Positions 22,613-38,199 of a stretch of 64,000 nt of DNA are shown here, piece by piece (within the stretch, counting starts at the first letter, position 1; each line of letters opens with the position of its first letter). Position numbers and translations under genes: made by a program. The stretch spans positions 2,377,047-2,441,046 of the forward strand of contig WARS01000071.1 in NCBI GenBank assembly GCA_008933995.1, written 5' to 3'. This DNA is from Datnioides undecimradiatus (Eukaryota; Chordata; Actinopteri; Lobotiformes; Datnioididae). The notes under the pieces were generated by a model, which worked only from the letters and a program-made list of their open reading frames with translations, ran no database searches and was not told the origin of the DNA.

Positions 22613-25600
22613 AGAGAACATGCTTTGGTTTATTGTAGTGTTGCTGAAAAAGCAGAATTGCAAGTGACAGTGAGTGTAATTAATTAAAAAGGTAAAACAC
22701 GTCGTCATCTGCAAAATCCCGTCAGTTACAGAGACGACGAGTCATTACAACAAAGACTGAAGCCAAATCAGGAGGAAACGAATGACGCGCAGCCGTTCCT
22801 CAGCCCGGAGGTGAAGTGGGTCAGATGTCACACCTCCAGACCAGATCACTTAAACACAGTTTGGTTTGGACGGCAGGCGGCGAGCAATCAGGTCGAAGCA
22901 CTTAAAGTCATGGCAGCCGGTGTTTTGCTCAGGTTTGGTCGCGTCTGAAGCCATAAGAGCTTCTAGAAAAGCTCCAGGTTTTTATTGCTACTCTGCTGAA
23001 GCCAGCAGACCGCAGCGGAGCGCGGGGGACGACCTGGAGACTTGGCTGCGGCTCATTTAAGAGCTGAGCTGCATGTGGGAGGGTGCACGGAGCCGCTCAG
23101 GTCGCTCCTGGTTCCACAGTTAAAACACAACAGATCAGACTGTGTCACAGGAGCATGAAACCGGCTTATTTCATGGAGGGATGCAGCGATAATTCAGGAA
23201 CACTGAAACCACTAATTGATTCTTAACCACAGTCTGCAAACATCTCCTGGTTCTTCACACGGTCGTTCAGCTGCAAGTGGAATAAAACACATGCTAATCC
23301 ATTTTAAACAGATATGACCGAGTGCTGCATGCTAACAGCCGTGATGCTAGCGTGCTAATGTTTAGCAGATATGTGTTTTTCATACTGTATTAGCATGTTA
23401 GCATGCTACGATTTGCCAATACAGCTGGGACGTTCAGGTGTTTCATTAGTTTTGCAGATGTTAAATCGAAATATCAGAGTTTTAATTTTAAGTTGAAAGT
23501 AACGAGAAGATCAGAGTTGGAGCAAATCACCTGAAGGGGACACGAATGTTCACAGACATCCTTGCAAATAGCTTTAATAGTTTTTCACTTAAAACTACAG
23601 CTGCAATGATTGCTCGATTAATAAGTTAGTTAATGAATGAATTGCAAACGTTTGCTGATGTTAGCTTGTTAAACGTGGGGATTTGCTGCCTCTCTGGGTC
23701 TTTTATGAAACTGAGACGTGATTTATTTAAAGAATCCTTGAAATTTTATCAGCAGTGTAGTCAGAGATGAGAACAGCTGCTGTGGTTCAGCTCAAACCAA
23801 AGCTGACAGCCTCGTGGTGGCGCCTGACGTCGACACTGCTAACAGAGCTAAAAACATCGTCCTGTGCCTTTAACGGTTTCCTTAACAGTTTGTTTTTGAT
23901 TTGGTTCAGTTGGATACATGTCAGACTTTAGGTTAAAGGTGGGATCTGTGTGCAGGTTTCAGGAATATGCAGCTGAATCAGGTGTTAACCGGAGCGAGAA
24001 GACCAACGTTTAAGGCTAAAAGGTCTGAAGCAACAGTTTGATCTCAGGTTCAACACCAGTTCATCTTCACAAGAGAGAAAATGACGTTTTAACCAAAGTC
24101 CAACTCTAAAAAAGTCCATAAACAACCACTAAACATCACGATTTCACACACGCACCATCTTCCAGTGTGACAAACCAATAATGACAGTGAGCAGCTCTTT
24201 AGTTTTCATCCAAACCAAACAGAGCATGATGACTGTGTTTGAGTCATCTGCAGCTGCATGGACGAGATGAGCTCTGACAACACTGGAGTTTATATATAAA
24301 TCAAAGCTTCAGCGGCAGCTACAACCTGAAAACGCCTCCGAAAGGCCAAATGTGTGATGGAAGCATATGAAACCGTTCAGGAGCAGACGCACAGCGACGT
24401 CCTGCTCTGCTGCGATGTGAAAACAAAGCTGGGGACGGTCGCGTCGCAGTGTCAGAGGTCAGATATTGTTGTCATTGTAGATGTGAGGAGGGGGCCGTTA
24501 CAGGAGGGCGAGCACAATGAAGAGAGAGAGCAGAGGAAACGGAGAAAATGGTGGAGAGAGGAAAGATGCAGGGAGAGACTTCAGACCTCCTGTTCTCAGC
24601 CTCTAAACATCCTGTTGGAGGGGAAAGCCCCCGGCCGCTGCTGAAAACAGGTGTTTACTTCGCTTCACACGAGGGAAAATCATAACCGAGGGTCACTCTG
24701 TGCTGACAGAGAGGCTGAAAGGTCAAAGGTCGAATGTTTGAAGGCAGCACGCTCGTGGAGGTCGAGCAGAGACGGTATGAACAACTGGACTGAGCCGGTT
24801 TGAGCCTTAATTCTTTGTAATGGCCAACAGGGGGCGACGCCTCTGACTGTAAAACACTCTGAGAGGTCTGAGACAACGGCCTCACTTCCCACACAGTTCA
24901 CTCAGTAAACGAGTTTATGGTCACAGTCACTAGTTTAAAGTCCCGTTTGGAGTAAAGTGGGGTTATGCTTTGGAGCGTGGTATTGACTAAAAGTTGCTAA
25001 AACGCTTATTTATATGTATGGAAATGCATTTTCACAGCAGCTCTGGTCACTTGTGGCTCCTGAGCTGCAAAATCCAAACTCGAGGTTTCAAAAACAGGCG
25101 AAACTCGCGCACCAAAGGACCGACAACAACAACAGGGAAACACAAGCCCAAACACACAGAGTGCAAACCCAGAACAAGCAGCACACTTCAGAGATGCAGT
25201 TAAAGGAAGTGGTTCGGTGACCAGCGCCTCACCTGCTCCAACAGGCAGCGCCGTCCCGTGGCAGAGGACCCGAGCGCTGCTGCAGCTGCAGCTTGAGGAG
25301 ACCTGACAGTTGGAAACAACCTCAGATACAAGTCGGACTCAGTGCGGGACGTGTTTACAGAGAGGTCTTTGGCAAAAAAGGGGCGAAATGTGAACATTTG
25401 GCGCTCACGTGGGCAGAAAGGAGGCGATGCCTTCAAGGGAACAAGGTCAGAAGAGGAAAAACTGAGATGCTCCATGTCGCCCTGTCAGCAGAAATGCCCT
25501 TAATTAAAAACACCCCCCTGATTTCTAATAATTAAACAACAGAGGATCCACAAACATGTCCTTTGTTTCATATTCATCACAATAAAATGCTTTTTACAAG

Positions 25601-28439
25601 ACCCTGGGCCTCCATCGGGCATAAATCAAACGCAGCTGGGGTCTCTAAACAAACAAACCCAAGTGAAACACAAGCAAACACCGCGCTGAATCTGGACTTG
25701 ATATTTGTGTAATAATTCACAGCGGTGCCCGGGACGACAAGCCCGGACCTCCCTGTGGACTCCAGATTGAGTTTGTCCTCGGAGAGCAGCTCAGCACTCG
25801 TGTAAACCGGGGACAGTGAACACAACACGGGGTGCACGCACGTCTAGTGATTACAGTTGATCAGTTACACACAAAAAAAATCTGTTCTTTAGTCCAAAAT
25901 GATCATAATTTTCGTTTTTATCAGTGCACGCCTTGGTGTAGGGGGTGTAATTGGGTGTAATTACAGGCTGTGACCAGCAGGTGGCAGCAGGAGAGCGTCC
26001 GTCTCCTCCAACCAACATTTACAGTCTGAATATAGAAGTAAAGAGGATAGACAGGACACATCCCGCTGGGCAGCATCGGTGTAATAACATGATTATCCGT
26101 CATCTGCTCAAATGTGTCTCCTTTTACCCACAATCCCCTCTGATCTGCAGTATCTTCACATTCCCCCGTATCAAATAAGGGTCTGAGGCGCACGGAGCTG
26201 TTAAATAAGACTCTGCGGCCGATCACATGTTCAGAAAGGCAGTTTGCATACAAGGAAAGCGGGTCTGTTCTGACATGTTTGCAGTAGTACCCCAGTCATT
26301 TTAGTGCACGTAGCACAGCATGGAGTCTTTGCATAAAACAGGTTTTTAAACAAATAATAAATGCTAATTTCATTTAAATGTCAATAAGTTGGAATATAGA
26401 TATGTCTAAAAGCTAAAATCAGCTCAGCAGCTTCAGTCTGAGGTCAGACAACACGACTTTAGACTTGTGTGTCCAGGTGATACACCGGTCCCTCCCATTA
26501 ACCTCTGTGGAGAGCAGATGCATCAGAGAGCAGATCCAGTTACATATTTAGTGACGTGCAAACAGTGAAAACATCCCAGAGTACTGTGGATCTGTGGGCT
26601 CGTGTTAAAACGCTGCACGTGTGTGAGACGTTGTGCACCTCTGGGCGACTGGGTGAACTGATCTGAACTGGTGTGTGCTCATGAAATCACACAAGCAGTC
26701 ATTACCAAGTGCACATGACAGTAAACAGCTTCGGGGAGTCATGCTAATGTGCTAGCCCAGTGTGTTTATGCTAATGAAGGCGGTCCTGTCAGCTGATGAA
26801 AGGGAAACATATCAAGTGTCCTGAGTTTTTAACCGTTTTCTCCCCAGTTAAATCGTTATTTTAGACCTCAAACGCTCTGCGACCATCTGCAGGTGGTCAC
26901 ATGTCAACGTGTGACTCTGGTCCTCTCTGTGATCGCACACATCACTCTGAATACTGACTCACAACACGTATTGCTAGCAGCTGCTGCATGCTCGTTACTG
27001 TGCCGCTCTGTGTTCGGCAACAACACACACCTCAGTCTAAGGTAACAAAAACCCAAGAAGTCTCATTTTCAGGTTATAAACACCAATAAAAACACAATTA
27101 TTAATATAATATTCTATCTCTGACACTCGGTGCATCCCAGTCCTGCACACTGGGCCTCCTAAATAGAAATACACTGTTGTTAAAAGATGCAGCAGCTGTG
27201 ATTGAGCTGAAGTGTGACTGTCTCTTCTATCTGCTCAACTTCTGTGTCACAGACGTTACCTCACCGATCTGCTGTGATGTCATCCCACCGCTCTCCCTCC
27301 CTGACGCCTCGTCTCTCTCTCTCTGTTTGGCTCTGCCTGTCTCTCTCTCTCTCTATCGTCTTGTCTGTCATGTCTGTTACTCTCTCTCCCACGATGGTTG
27401 CCACACAGCCGCACAAACCGCACACATGCGCGCACACAAATGCACGCGCACACACGTGGAAGTGCAGACAGAGAACCGGAATCACGCATCTCAAATCACG
27501 CAAAACCACCGTGCTGCAAGTGTCAGTCCCGTTTTTCTGGAAACTGGTGAACTACAGATTCCTCTTTCAGCATCACGTCACTCTCTCTGCCTGCTGCGCA
27601 CCTGAGTGCTGAGCCTCACCTGGACGCATCATCTCCCTGCCTCATCGCGTTTGATTCAGGCGCTACACTGCGTGTTATGGCCGCAGCTTCCGCATCACTG
27701 TCACTGGGCTGAAAACAAACCAGACAAGATGTTTAATTACTCTGATTTCAGTTTGAGAGCTCGTCTGACAACAGCGTGCACAGCCTGTCTAACAAAAGAA
27801 GCACAATATAAAAGAAAAAGTATAATAGTTGTATTTAAATGAATAGTTGCCTTAATGCCTTACCTCAAGTTAAATGAAATATGTTGTATGTGCAGTTAAA
27901 GTAACTGCTAATTTAGACGTCACATAAATTTAATAAATTAAAAAGTGCCAATACTTCCCTTAAAAAAGTACTTAAGTGCTCTTTGTGATACAGAAATAAG
28001 TGCAGGCTGCTAAAACTGTATTTAAGTAAAGTAATTTAATACATTTGCAGTGATTCAGCTCATATTTTACATTTTGATTCATCATGAAAAGACCAAAACA
28101 CGCAGCGAATGTGTTTACTGACAGGCACCGTGCAGCATATTTGCGTATAGAAACAATAAAAACACGACACGTTTATTTATTTTGTGCTGCTGCGGGAAAC
28201 GCTCGGGAAACGCGAAATGTGGATTAATCCGCCGCTGGAAATAGTCCCGACAGTATCGCTATTACTTCCTGTTTGATTAACGTTTGCTGGAGCCTACAGA
28301 GGCCAGGTGTGTTGGGACATTTTTTAAAACACAGAAATTCTGTATTTGAGGGGCTTCCAGGTCCGAGTCCGTTGAGACGCTCTGACAAAATAAACTTTAA
28401 AATGACTCAATTGGAAAAAACAACAACAAAAGAACAGCA
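22613..28439. other. Intergenic, no gene; GCTAA-word debris and small motifs
   Basis: No coding gene or RNA gene can be supported. Dense TTAGC/GCTAA words at 23325-23410 look like repeat debris. A DR1-type pair of nuclear-receptor half sites (AGGTCA A AGGTCG) is at 24720-24732. A CT-rich tract lies at 27295-27360. Short frames elsewhere have no family similarity. Confidence 0.5.
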
Positions 28440-28800
28440 TCAACATAAAATCCAGAAGAAAACAGGCGCGAGCGGCCGCCGCGGCGTTCGACTGACAAAC
28501 GGTCCCCCAGCGCAGCCCGGCGCAGGCACGTCAACGAACCGCCGCGGCAAAGACGGACAGGAAATAAAAAATAACACACGCAGCTGATATTTCCACTTTA
28601 AATGCAAATAAAAGAAGGTGCAACTCTCGGCAATCGCTATTTCCCCGGGCAGACCCTCTCCTAAGTTTCCCGACTGTAAATACTAAAGTCAGGAGAGAAA
28701 GCGCTGCTCCTCTTTATTGATTGTGGACTCGGGCTTATGCTCTCCCTGAATCGCCCATTTCATTATGCTTTGCTCTCGGTTTATTGGTTTTAAGGCATGA
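28440..28800. promoter_or_regulatory. Candidate regulatory element with CpG-rich core and octamer word
   Basis: Bases 28465-28560 are CpG-rich (gcgagcggccgccgcggcg). They are followed by unique, balanced sequence containing a perfect POU octamer, ATGCAAAT, at 28602-28609. Absence of repeats and the mixed composition suggest a conserved non-coding element. That is an inference and needs a cross-species alignment. Confidence 0.3.
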
Positions 28801-31800
28801 GGCTCCGAGGGGAGACGTGTTTAGCTTATTGCTTTGGCGGGATGAAGCAGCGCCGGCTTATTGCTGGGGTCTGGAGGTCCGAGCTGCTTCAGCTGCTGAC
28901 GTGCGCAGACATCTGTACTGTGGTGAAACAGGCAGGCGGCTCTGCACGGGAAGCTCAAAACACGGCCTGTCTGTGCTGCCAGTTGCATGCACAGACTCTC
29001 TGCAGACACCGGGGGCGAATGAAACGATGCAGATCAGACTGACCTGAAGCTGGTTTTCACGTCACACCTTCCGTTTTTTGCAACAAACAGCTGAAGAGTC
29101 GAATACAAAACGCTGAAAAGCAGCAAATCCTCACATCTTGAACAGCAGGAAACACTGAATGTGTTGTTTCACCTCATAAATGATCAAAGGCTACTTATTA
29201 ATCAGAATTGTTGTGTTGAATCAATCAATGTTCATGTTTTGTCCACTTTGTTTTGCCTTTAGCGACCAACATGCTGAAGGCGTAATCATTAAAACAGTTA
29301 CAATAATCAGACCCTGTCCTTATATTTGCCCTTATTTCATGTTTTTATTCAGCATTTCTGTTTGTTGTTGTTTACTAACGTCTCTTCTCCCGTCTGATCT
29401 CTTCACTTCCTGCCTCGTTTGCACGCGTGCGCGCACGAGGACGCGTCTCACTCGGGTTGTGGGGACGTAAGCCTGTTTATAGTGACTCTCCTGACTCTCT
29501 GGGGACAAAACGCAAGTCCCCATAACTTAAATCAGTTTTAGGGTAAAGACATACCTGAGCTGAGCTGAGGTGAGCGTACAGCAGTGAAATCACATGACCA
29601 ATGACTCACCTGGTCATGCATGTGGTGGGATGAAATGCTTGCATGGACAATGAGGTCAGCAATGTCTGCTATATCTTATCCATAATATCCTCCATTAGTT
29701 GACACTGTCAGATATGCTGAGGCTGTTGACCTACAGAAGAGGGTCATGTGATCGGGGTTTGACGAATCAGGGAAGATGATGTCATAATAAGACTACATCA
29801 GGAGACTTTTCACACTAAAACATCTACAAATAAGCTTTTAAATTAACTTCATTGTGTTCAGACCTTAGTTTTAAAGCAGCACTATTCTGTATTTTCACAA
29901 TAACGCTGGTTTCGTGTGACTGTGCGTGATGTCAGAGGGCGTCGGTTGCACAAACCCACAGAGAGCCGTAACCTCGCACTGCAGTTCCCCTCAGCGCTAC
30001 AGAGCGTTTTAGCACATTTTGCTGCACAGTTCACCCTCAGCGCTCTCATTAACCTCGTTTCCAGCAGCAGCAGGCAGCTGTTTTCAGCTTCCTGCCCACG
30101 ACTGAACTGCAGACGGTTCGGGTCAGCCTGCGAGTAAATGGGAACGTCAAGAGTCAGATACTTTAAAATAGAACAAGCAACGACACTTTAATCAGCAAGT
30201 GTTTCTTTGGATCACACTTGGTGTCTACCCACCACATGTAACGACAGGATTTTATCTTTATTAGCTTTGGCTTTTTTTGGATTTTGATGAATAGTGTAAA
30301 GATTGCAGACACTGAGGACACTTGAGCTCTCAGCACTGAGGTTAAGGTTGCAGGATTCATCTCAGAAGTGAGGAGGGCAGCACAAACTAATGTCATTTTA
30401 ATAAAATAATAATAATAATAATCTGCCATTTTGCCATCATTCTGTGAGCAAACATGGTCTGATTTTAAGCTGCACACAGTCTGTGAACAGCAGAACGTGG
30501 CTGCAGCTCCACCTTGTCTACAGTTGGTTCCATGATTCCCTGCAGTGTTTCAAACTGATCCGCTGTCCATCTGGGTTTCCTCTTACTGCTTCTTAATGAA
30601 AGTCAACTCCAGTTTTATGTTTCTCTTGTTAAATGCTTTTAATGCGAAGCTGCTGCAGCAGGAAATGTTCACTTTGCATTAGCAGGAACTCAGGAACGTA
30701 GCCTTGTTTGTAAAACGGTCTTTTTTTCCTTATGCACCAGGTTTGACATGATTGCAGGACTGTGCTATCTATTGCATTACTCATGGCTAAGGTTAGCTTA
30801 GTTAGCTAACAGCTAGAGTTGGCTAACAGCTTAAACAGGGCAGCGAAACACGGCATTTTCATTGGTTGTCCTCTCTGATTGGTTTTAAATATACTTCCTG
30901 TTTTATCTCTACCTGCTATGTTTTACCTAATTTCTTCAAGTGGACTATGTTACCGTAAATGTTGTAATACTGGGGCATTTACCTAAATACCACTCCAGGC
31001 ACTCTTTGTTGAAGTGGATTATGATGATTCGTTACACGGACAGTCGGAAGGAGGCAAACATATTGCACAACATAAACATCAGAAGTTTGGAAAAAAACAC
31101 AATCAGACGTGAGGAAGTGACATTTAATTCGGTGTCAGCTGTTGAGCGTTTGGTGTTGATTATGATTCAGTGATTATAATGATCATCCACTCACCATGTG
31201 ATTACACTACACTTAAAGAGCCTCATAACACCTCTTCATTTCCCTCGCCCATGCTGGTTTTTTCTTCTTCTTCTTGCAGAAATCAGATGATCCCTCCACC
31301 TCCATTACATCTCCCCCTGTTGTTTCCGTCACCTCTCACTTCTTTTATTCCTTCTTATTCACACCTCCACTTTCCTCTCACTTCCTCTCTCTCTCTCTCT
31401 CCGCTGTCTCCAGCCCCTCCATCAGCGATTACACATAACCCCGAAGTAATTAAGCTAAGAACACAGACGGGGACGCAGGTCATAAATAAACAACTGTAAG
31501 TGATATTAAGCTATCGGGGGGAGCGTTGGCAGGGGGAAACACATCGTCAGGAGTTTTTAAAATGAACTGGCCGCGCAGCACTTCTTCTGGCTTCCCACAG
31601 ATGTGTCTCCGCGGCGCACGACTGCGTTGAAGAGACGTTTTCATGCTTTGCTGAGCCCCGTAGATGAAACAAAGCTTAGTAATTTGCAATATATGTTTTA
31701 AAACCTTTGAAGGAAATAAATAATTAATAACGAGCAGGCGATATGCGACTTCAAAAAGGGTTTTAAAATGACCTTTTAGTAAAACGTTAGCATTGACATT

Positions 31801-34800
31801 TACCTCCTTGTGCATAGCAGACAACACCCTCTTCCAGGAATGAAGCTAACTATGGACTGCTCTTAGTTGCAAAGGTGGACGGTGCAGGTAACGGTGAGCA
31901 GGGCTGTATTATCTGCAGTGGGCATCAATAATACCACCAATGTAAATGAAATAATCTGCTGTAACAGAAACAGCCGTTTAGAATAGTTTAATATATGTAT
32001 GTTAATCACTATTCCACTGCAGAGCCACACATGCTAACATTAGCAAAACTAGCTAGGTTTCGACTTCTAAATCTGGTTTGGGGTAAGTTTATTTATGTTC
32101 TGAGGTAGGAAACACATTTTTCTTTTTATTTTATTGCTTTATTTATTATTATTTTAACTTTGTTTTTATTTGAACAAACGTGCTTCTTTACAAGGCATCT
32201 GTCTCGGTATTAGCATGTGGTCGTAGCAGCCAGCAGCCACTGGACTCACCGAAGTTGCTGTTCACGTGCCACAGAGATGGAATCTGGGAAGCAAAGGTGT
32301 TCGGATGAAGCTAAGTAAGTGAAGTATTGTTGCTTTATCCCTAGTTATTGTTCTCCCTAAACATGAAAAACACACATTGAAACACTTCCTGTTGTCTAAA
32401 AGGCTACAGGGTTGAAGATCCTCTGGTTATGATTTGAATTTGTTTAGGTTATAGAGTTTGCATGTGAACCAAACCATCAATAACATCGAGAACAAGTAGA
32501 GGTGCCAGGTTGTCTTTGTAAATTAAAGGACAATTTGATTTATTTTTGATTTCCAAATCCAAAAAAATGTATTATGTTCATCTGTTGCCTCATTAAGATG
32601 ATGTTGCCTCACAACAGATATTTCCAAAGAGATGAACAAATAATGTTATTTAGCCTATTTTTCTTTTTTCTCTGCTCTACTGCGTTATGTTGGCTGAACC
32701 TATCTTAAAGCGACCGTCTCCTTCCTGTCTGCGTCTTACTTACTTTGTGTTGCGTCTTTATGTGGAGGTACTGCAGGTTGGTGTTGCAGTCGGTCATCTG
32801 CATCATTGGTAACACCTGTGTCACATGGACCAGCAGGCTCATTTTGGAAAAACGCTTGAAGCTCAGTTGCTTTTCCGACATCCATTCAGTTCCTCACTGA
32901 CTTTTGGTTTGTGCTGGTGCACCACGCAACATTTCACCTCCTACAGGCCGCTGCGTGAGTCCTTCTCTCTATTTAATAAATAATATGTTAATTGGCTCGG
33001 TGGTGTCTCGAACAGGCCGCATAATCTCTGTGTTCAATGTGTCAGAGATGCTCCTTATTAAAAGTACTTCACACTGGCTTAATTGTGAGATGTTTCAGGT
33101 TTTAAATTGTACATGAAACCAAGCTGCTGTTGAGAAATTCTCCAAAGAAACCGAAAATAGCGAATGTATGTGACAGTAAAAATAGCCTCTATCCGTGCGG
33201 TTCTCCATCATCTTGCTCCTCGCGCTCATCCTTCTTGTAGCAGGACCATTAAAATCATAATGAGACTGTTTCCGTTTTTGGAGGCTTGAGATTGGGAGTA
33301 ATTCATCCTCATTGGTGAAGCTAAATAATTGAAAGGATGAGAGAGTTTTGGAGGGGAGGAGGTTCGTGTTGGGGTTTCAGAGGGTCTGTACAGTCACTCT
33401 GGTTCATTGGGGACAGTTATTGTCATTAAAATCTGACACTTGTGTCTGAATCATTTCAGTCGGTTGGTTTCTTGAGTCGCTGAACCAGTGGTTAGAGTAG
33501 AAACTGTCATGGTTTTATGATGAAAGAGTCTTTCGTTCTCTGTCTTCGCCATCTTCACTTCCTGTCTTTGGCTTTCTCCGCCTGTTTTAACTACTATTTA
33601 GTCTGTGTCCAACCTTTTCTGTCAGCTAGTTGGTCATTGCTTGCTCAGTTTGGTAAAGATCTAATCTAAAACACTTTGCTCAGTGTTGTTCCTGTAACCT
33701 TTGTGATTCCTCGTGGTTTTTAGGGTTGTTTGCGCTGTTTTTTGTCGAATGCGTGTCTTAGTACCCCTGGACGTACCCCTGTCAGTTGATGATCTGTCAG
33801 CCACACCAGCTCCATCACTGAGGTCTGCATTTGGGTTCTTACCCTTTGTTTTTGCATAATCTTGACAAGAAATTCTCCATTCGGCAGTTTTTGGTCCAGG
33901 TCTGTAAAGGACTGAATCCAGGTCCATACCTGGGCCTTGGTCTCCCCGTTAGTGACCTCAGCAGAGAGCGAGAGGGACGGCAGGTTAACAAGGGAACTGT
34001 ATATTGGTCATTATGCTGACAAGGGCAGTAGTGACACATCATATCCCCCCGAAATCACCTGCTAGATCGAATGACGTTAATTGTGAGAACATGCTGCTTC
34101 ATTAAATCTTAAATTATATCTTATTTTGTAAAACTAGACAAGAATTAAGAACATTTTGAAGAAACTGAGAGGATACATTTTGCTGTTTCTGTGTGAATGA
34201 CTTCCTGCCTGGTTCATCTGCTCAGTCTAAATTGAATTGAACAGTCACAGTGAGCTCTGGCAGTCAAAACACAGCAGAACCCATTGGGTTTCTGGGGTAC
34301 GACTGATTGTAAAATGCTGCTAAACACTATCTTGGTCTAATCTTATTTTGTTGCTGGTGTAAAGTCGCTGAGCTCAGGTTTTCCCAGTGCACCTACCCAG
34401 CATGGTATGCCCTGGTGGTTTTGGGTGTCCTGACCTAACAAGGCGTCTCCGGTTCACTTGGGATTTCAGCGACGTCATTCAGCATCTTTCTAATCTTTGT
34501 TTCAGTGCTAATTCGATTTAAGCAATGTCTGATGGCTTATTAAGGCTGAAGGCTTGTTAATGGGGTTGTTAGCTACCAAACAGTGTTTTAGCAAACAGAC
34601 TGACACAATGTTCATTGAGCACAGTCTGATCTACAAGCCTGCTTATGTTTAGTTGCAGAATAGGTCAGGTTTAATGCCTTTAATACACGTAAAGCCGTTT
34701 TGTGTACAGCCCCTTGCACAGAAGTCCTCCCCTATGACCCGATTGATTGATTCAAAGGAACTGCGAAGCCTCTGTTGTGTTTAGATCTGACAGCGTTGCA

Positions 34801-37800
34801 GTCTGGCTTGTCTCATCATTCCCTCTCTATTCTTACATCTCATTTCATTTTAAGGAGTTCATGAAGCGCCGCTGATAAAGGAGCAGGGCTTGAATTATTT
34901 ATGGTGCTGTACAACAAGTCCGCAGAGTTTAATATGGGATCAGTGCTGCGAGCCAGCAGTGGCTCTCAATCACGGAGTCCCCCCGGTGGAAACATCAATC
35001 AGTCCTCAGACAGTGAGTGATGGATTTACTGAGAGGTTCGACTGTTTGGACAGACAAGCCAGGCCCAGATTTATTGAGCACTATGACAAAAGTTTGAGAG
35101 AAGGACTTTACTTCACAATCGTCCCCACACTTCACTTCGGTTAGATTTGGGAGACATCGCTGGCAGACGACCAGTGTAAGTAGACAGCTATCTCTACTCC
35201 ATCTCTTACAAATCACTGAAATAACCGGGCCTGTTTGTGATTTTGTCTAAAATTTACCCAAGAGCAAGACGAGTGTTTAGCTGAGTTCAGCGTTTTCCCT
35301 GCTCTAATTTACCTCTACTTGAACATCCAAAGACAAAAAGTGCAGGGACCAAACACTTCCTGTTTCAGCTGGTTGTAAAGCGGTTGAATGTGATGATGAT
35401 TTGCATTGCTTCATCACTGATAAATTGACTTTAAACCAGTTGTTTGTAGGTTTAAGAGACAGAAATAGAGATATTGTCCATTTGCATCTGCATTAATTTA
35501 TTGTTTTGGCCGCTTAGACACAGCAGAAGTAACTTGAAACTGAACTAATGGCATATTAAACTAGGCTCACATGCAGCATCCAGCAGCTCGTGGTCACATG
35601 CTGAAGTGAAGTTCAGTCCCTTTGCCTCTTTTTTGGCGTCCACCCTCCGTCTCATTGCCGTGTGGCTGTGCACAGTGAGTCACACAGAGCAGGGAATTGG
35701 GTTGATAAGAACACTGGCAATGAACTACACAGTCAATGTGCACGAAAACAAAGACTAAGAGCTTAAAGTACCTTAAAAGCAGAGTTTAATGGTGAAGCGG
35801 ACTTGAGTTGTTGGTTTGTTGCTTCAAGAGACTTTTTTAGGTTCCAAGCTGCACAAACTCACTGAATCTGCATTAAATACTGGCAAAGTGCAGATGAAAC
35901 AGGCCTCTGAGGGCATATAGCTTCCGTATTGTTATGTATCTCTGACCGAAACATGAAAATCAGCACCTGGGATGCAACTTTTGGAGGAATGCCGTTGCTG
36001 TTAGCATGCTGCTGCTAGCTAGCTAACTAATTAATCTTAGCTCTCTGTGCTGCTTCAAGTTAAAAACTGATTGATGGCCGGGTGTCGTGATATTACTGGC
36101 TGAAATAAGTTGCTTCAAGCTTTGCAAGCACTAATTTTAGTTTTATATGAAGAAAACATGGGAAAATGTGATCTTAATTGATATAAACGTCTTTTTTTTT
36201 GCTTTATTTCAACTTTATAAAATAGAGTGAAGATACAGGAGAGTAATACTCAGAGATATATCCACCAACATATACAATATTTTTGTTTTTATCCCAGATT
36301 CCTTATTTTTTCCCCTTTTAATGAACTCAAAAGTCGATGTGCTCCTTCCTCTTTTATCTAATATTGTTGTATACCCACACCTCCACACATAAAGATACCC
36401 ACAGATACTTTGGCAAGACAGGCGCGATATCAAACACTCATTCAGCGCCGTTCTGGGAGGTTTCCAGGTATAAATGTGTTAGTGTAGGAACATAAAGAAA
36501 GGTGTTACTGGGGAAAAAAAGGGAGTCTCGTTGCTCGATCAGCTTTTCTTTGAGATTTAAGCATTGTGAGAAGTCGCTCTTGTCTTTAAAAGGCGCCTCG
36601 CCACATCTTCTCCCTGCTGAATTCACTCATTTTCTACATCTCTGCATCTCCCCTGCCTCTACCCACTCTGATTTCCTCACTTCCCAAAAAGAAACTGCTC
36701 TTTCCAAAGCTTCTTCTTCTGTATTTATGCTTAGCTTTTACCAAAAAAACCTCAATAATCATCAATAAATCAGGAAATCATCAAAAAAAAACATGATGGC
36801 TGTTCTGAAAAACATCAAGCTCCTCCTAAACTGTTCCCTAAACTCACCAATCTGGATATATTAAAGTGAGAATCAGTCCATCTTTAGATTTTAACTTACG
36901 TAACAGCCACAGATACAGATCATTGGCCATCGTGCACAGCCAATCATGTTTGAGTAATCGACTGGAGGTGGCTTAAACCAGAGCAAACCAACAGGAAGTC
37001 ACTACACCACTGATAAAAGGACTTCCTGTGTCTTCCAATGACAGACTAACTTCCTCAGCGCACTAACGCAACTGATTTAGCGATTAATGAAAAGTTGGGT
37101 TTTTTTAATAGAAATGATTTAGAACAACTTGCAGTAAATGAATTAGAGGCCAAACGACTCAAAGTTAAACAATGGAAACAGCTGATTGTTTCACCATCTG
37201 GTCCAGACTGGGAAAGACTGGACCCAGCAGACAGACAGCAGTCCTCCATCATCATCATCATCAAATGCTCTCGTTTTTAGTTTGACTCGCGTACATTAGT
37301 CGTTTCTAGTTGACACTGTGGGTGTTTGCTGCTTCGTAGCGTCGCTGTCGGGCTCGGTTCATAGCCTCTCAGAGTAAGACATCGTGACAACTTCACATCG
37401 GGCAAGATATTACGTGAATCCAGCCGATTTCAGTGTCTGATGAGTCCTGAAACTCATACGTCATGTCTTAAATCATTTGTGGTCACATTATGTCTCTTGA
37501 GCATCTGAAGCAACACACGAAGCCTTTTTTCCAATGTTCGTCTCAAACTTGATTAAATGTGGGCCAATCTGGTTCCCGTCAGGCCTGTAAGTGCTGCAGA
37601 ACAAAGACACATTATATTCATTTTATTATATTATTTGTTTATACCGAGCGATTTAGTTTTACATGTAATAATTGTGTATTTTCATGTTTTCCTATTAATT
37701 TTTGTATGTATTGATAAAGGTTCCACTGCAGCCTCCAACGTTACACAATGCTAAAAAGTCCCAGGCTCAGACATCAATAGCTCCCGAGTGTGCAAACGCA

Positions 37801-37807
37801 GCCGTGG

Positions 37808-37808
<1 letters not shown>
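28801..37808. other. Intergenic, no gene; possible conserved stretches
   Basis: No gene was recognised. Short (AAT)n and (CT)n runs occur at about 30405 and 31388. Stretches at about 33180-33360 and 34800-35060 are repeat-free, compositionally balanced and carry ATTA/TAAT and TTATTG words, so they could be conserved non-coding DNA. GCTAA-word clusters at 30785-30835 and 35995-36035 look like repeat debris. Confidence 0.4.
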
Positions 37809-37840
<32 letters not shown>

Positions 37841-38148
37841 TGCAGTGTCTCTGCTCTTTAGTCCTGCAGTGAGTCAGAAAGAGCAAAATCCAAATGAGGG
37901 GTTGAGTAATTACTCCTCTTAATGTAAACGTTATAATGGGATTAAAAGGATAACTGCCCCCCCCCATCACTCCCCCCTGCCCTCCCCCCAGACTCCCAGT
38001 CATACTCTCTCTCTCTCTCTCACTCTCTCTCTCTCGTCCTCTTGTGTCTCCCTACCTCGCTCTATCTTCTGCGTTCACTGTTTATCTCAGGCTGTCTTTG
38101 TGGATCAGTCGTTGAGACAGTGAGCTCTCGATGGCCAGTCAGCTGGAT

Positions 38149-38199
<51 letters not shown>
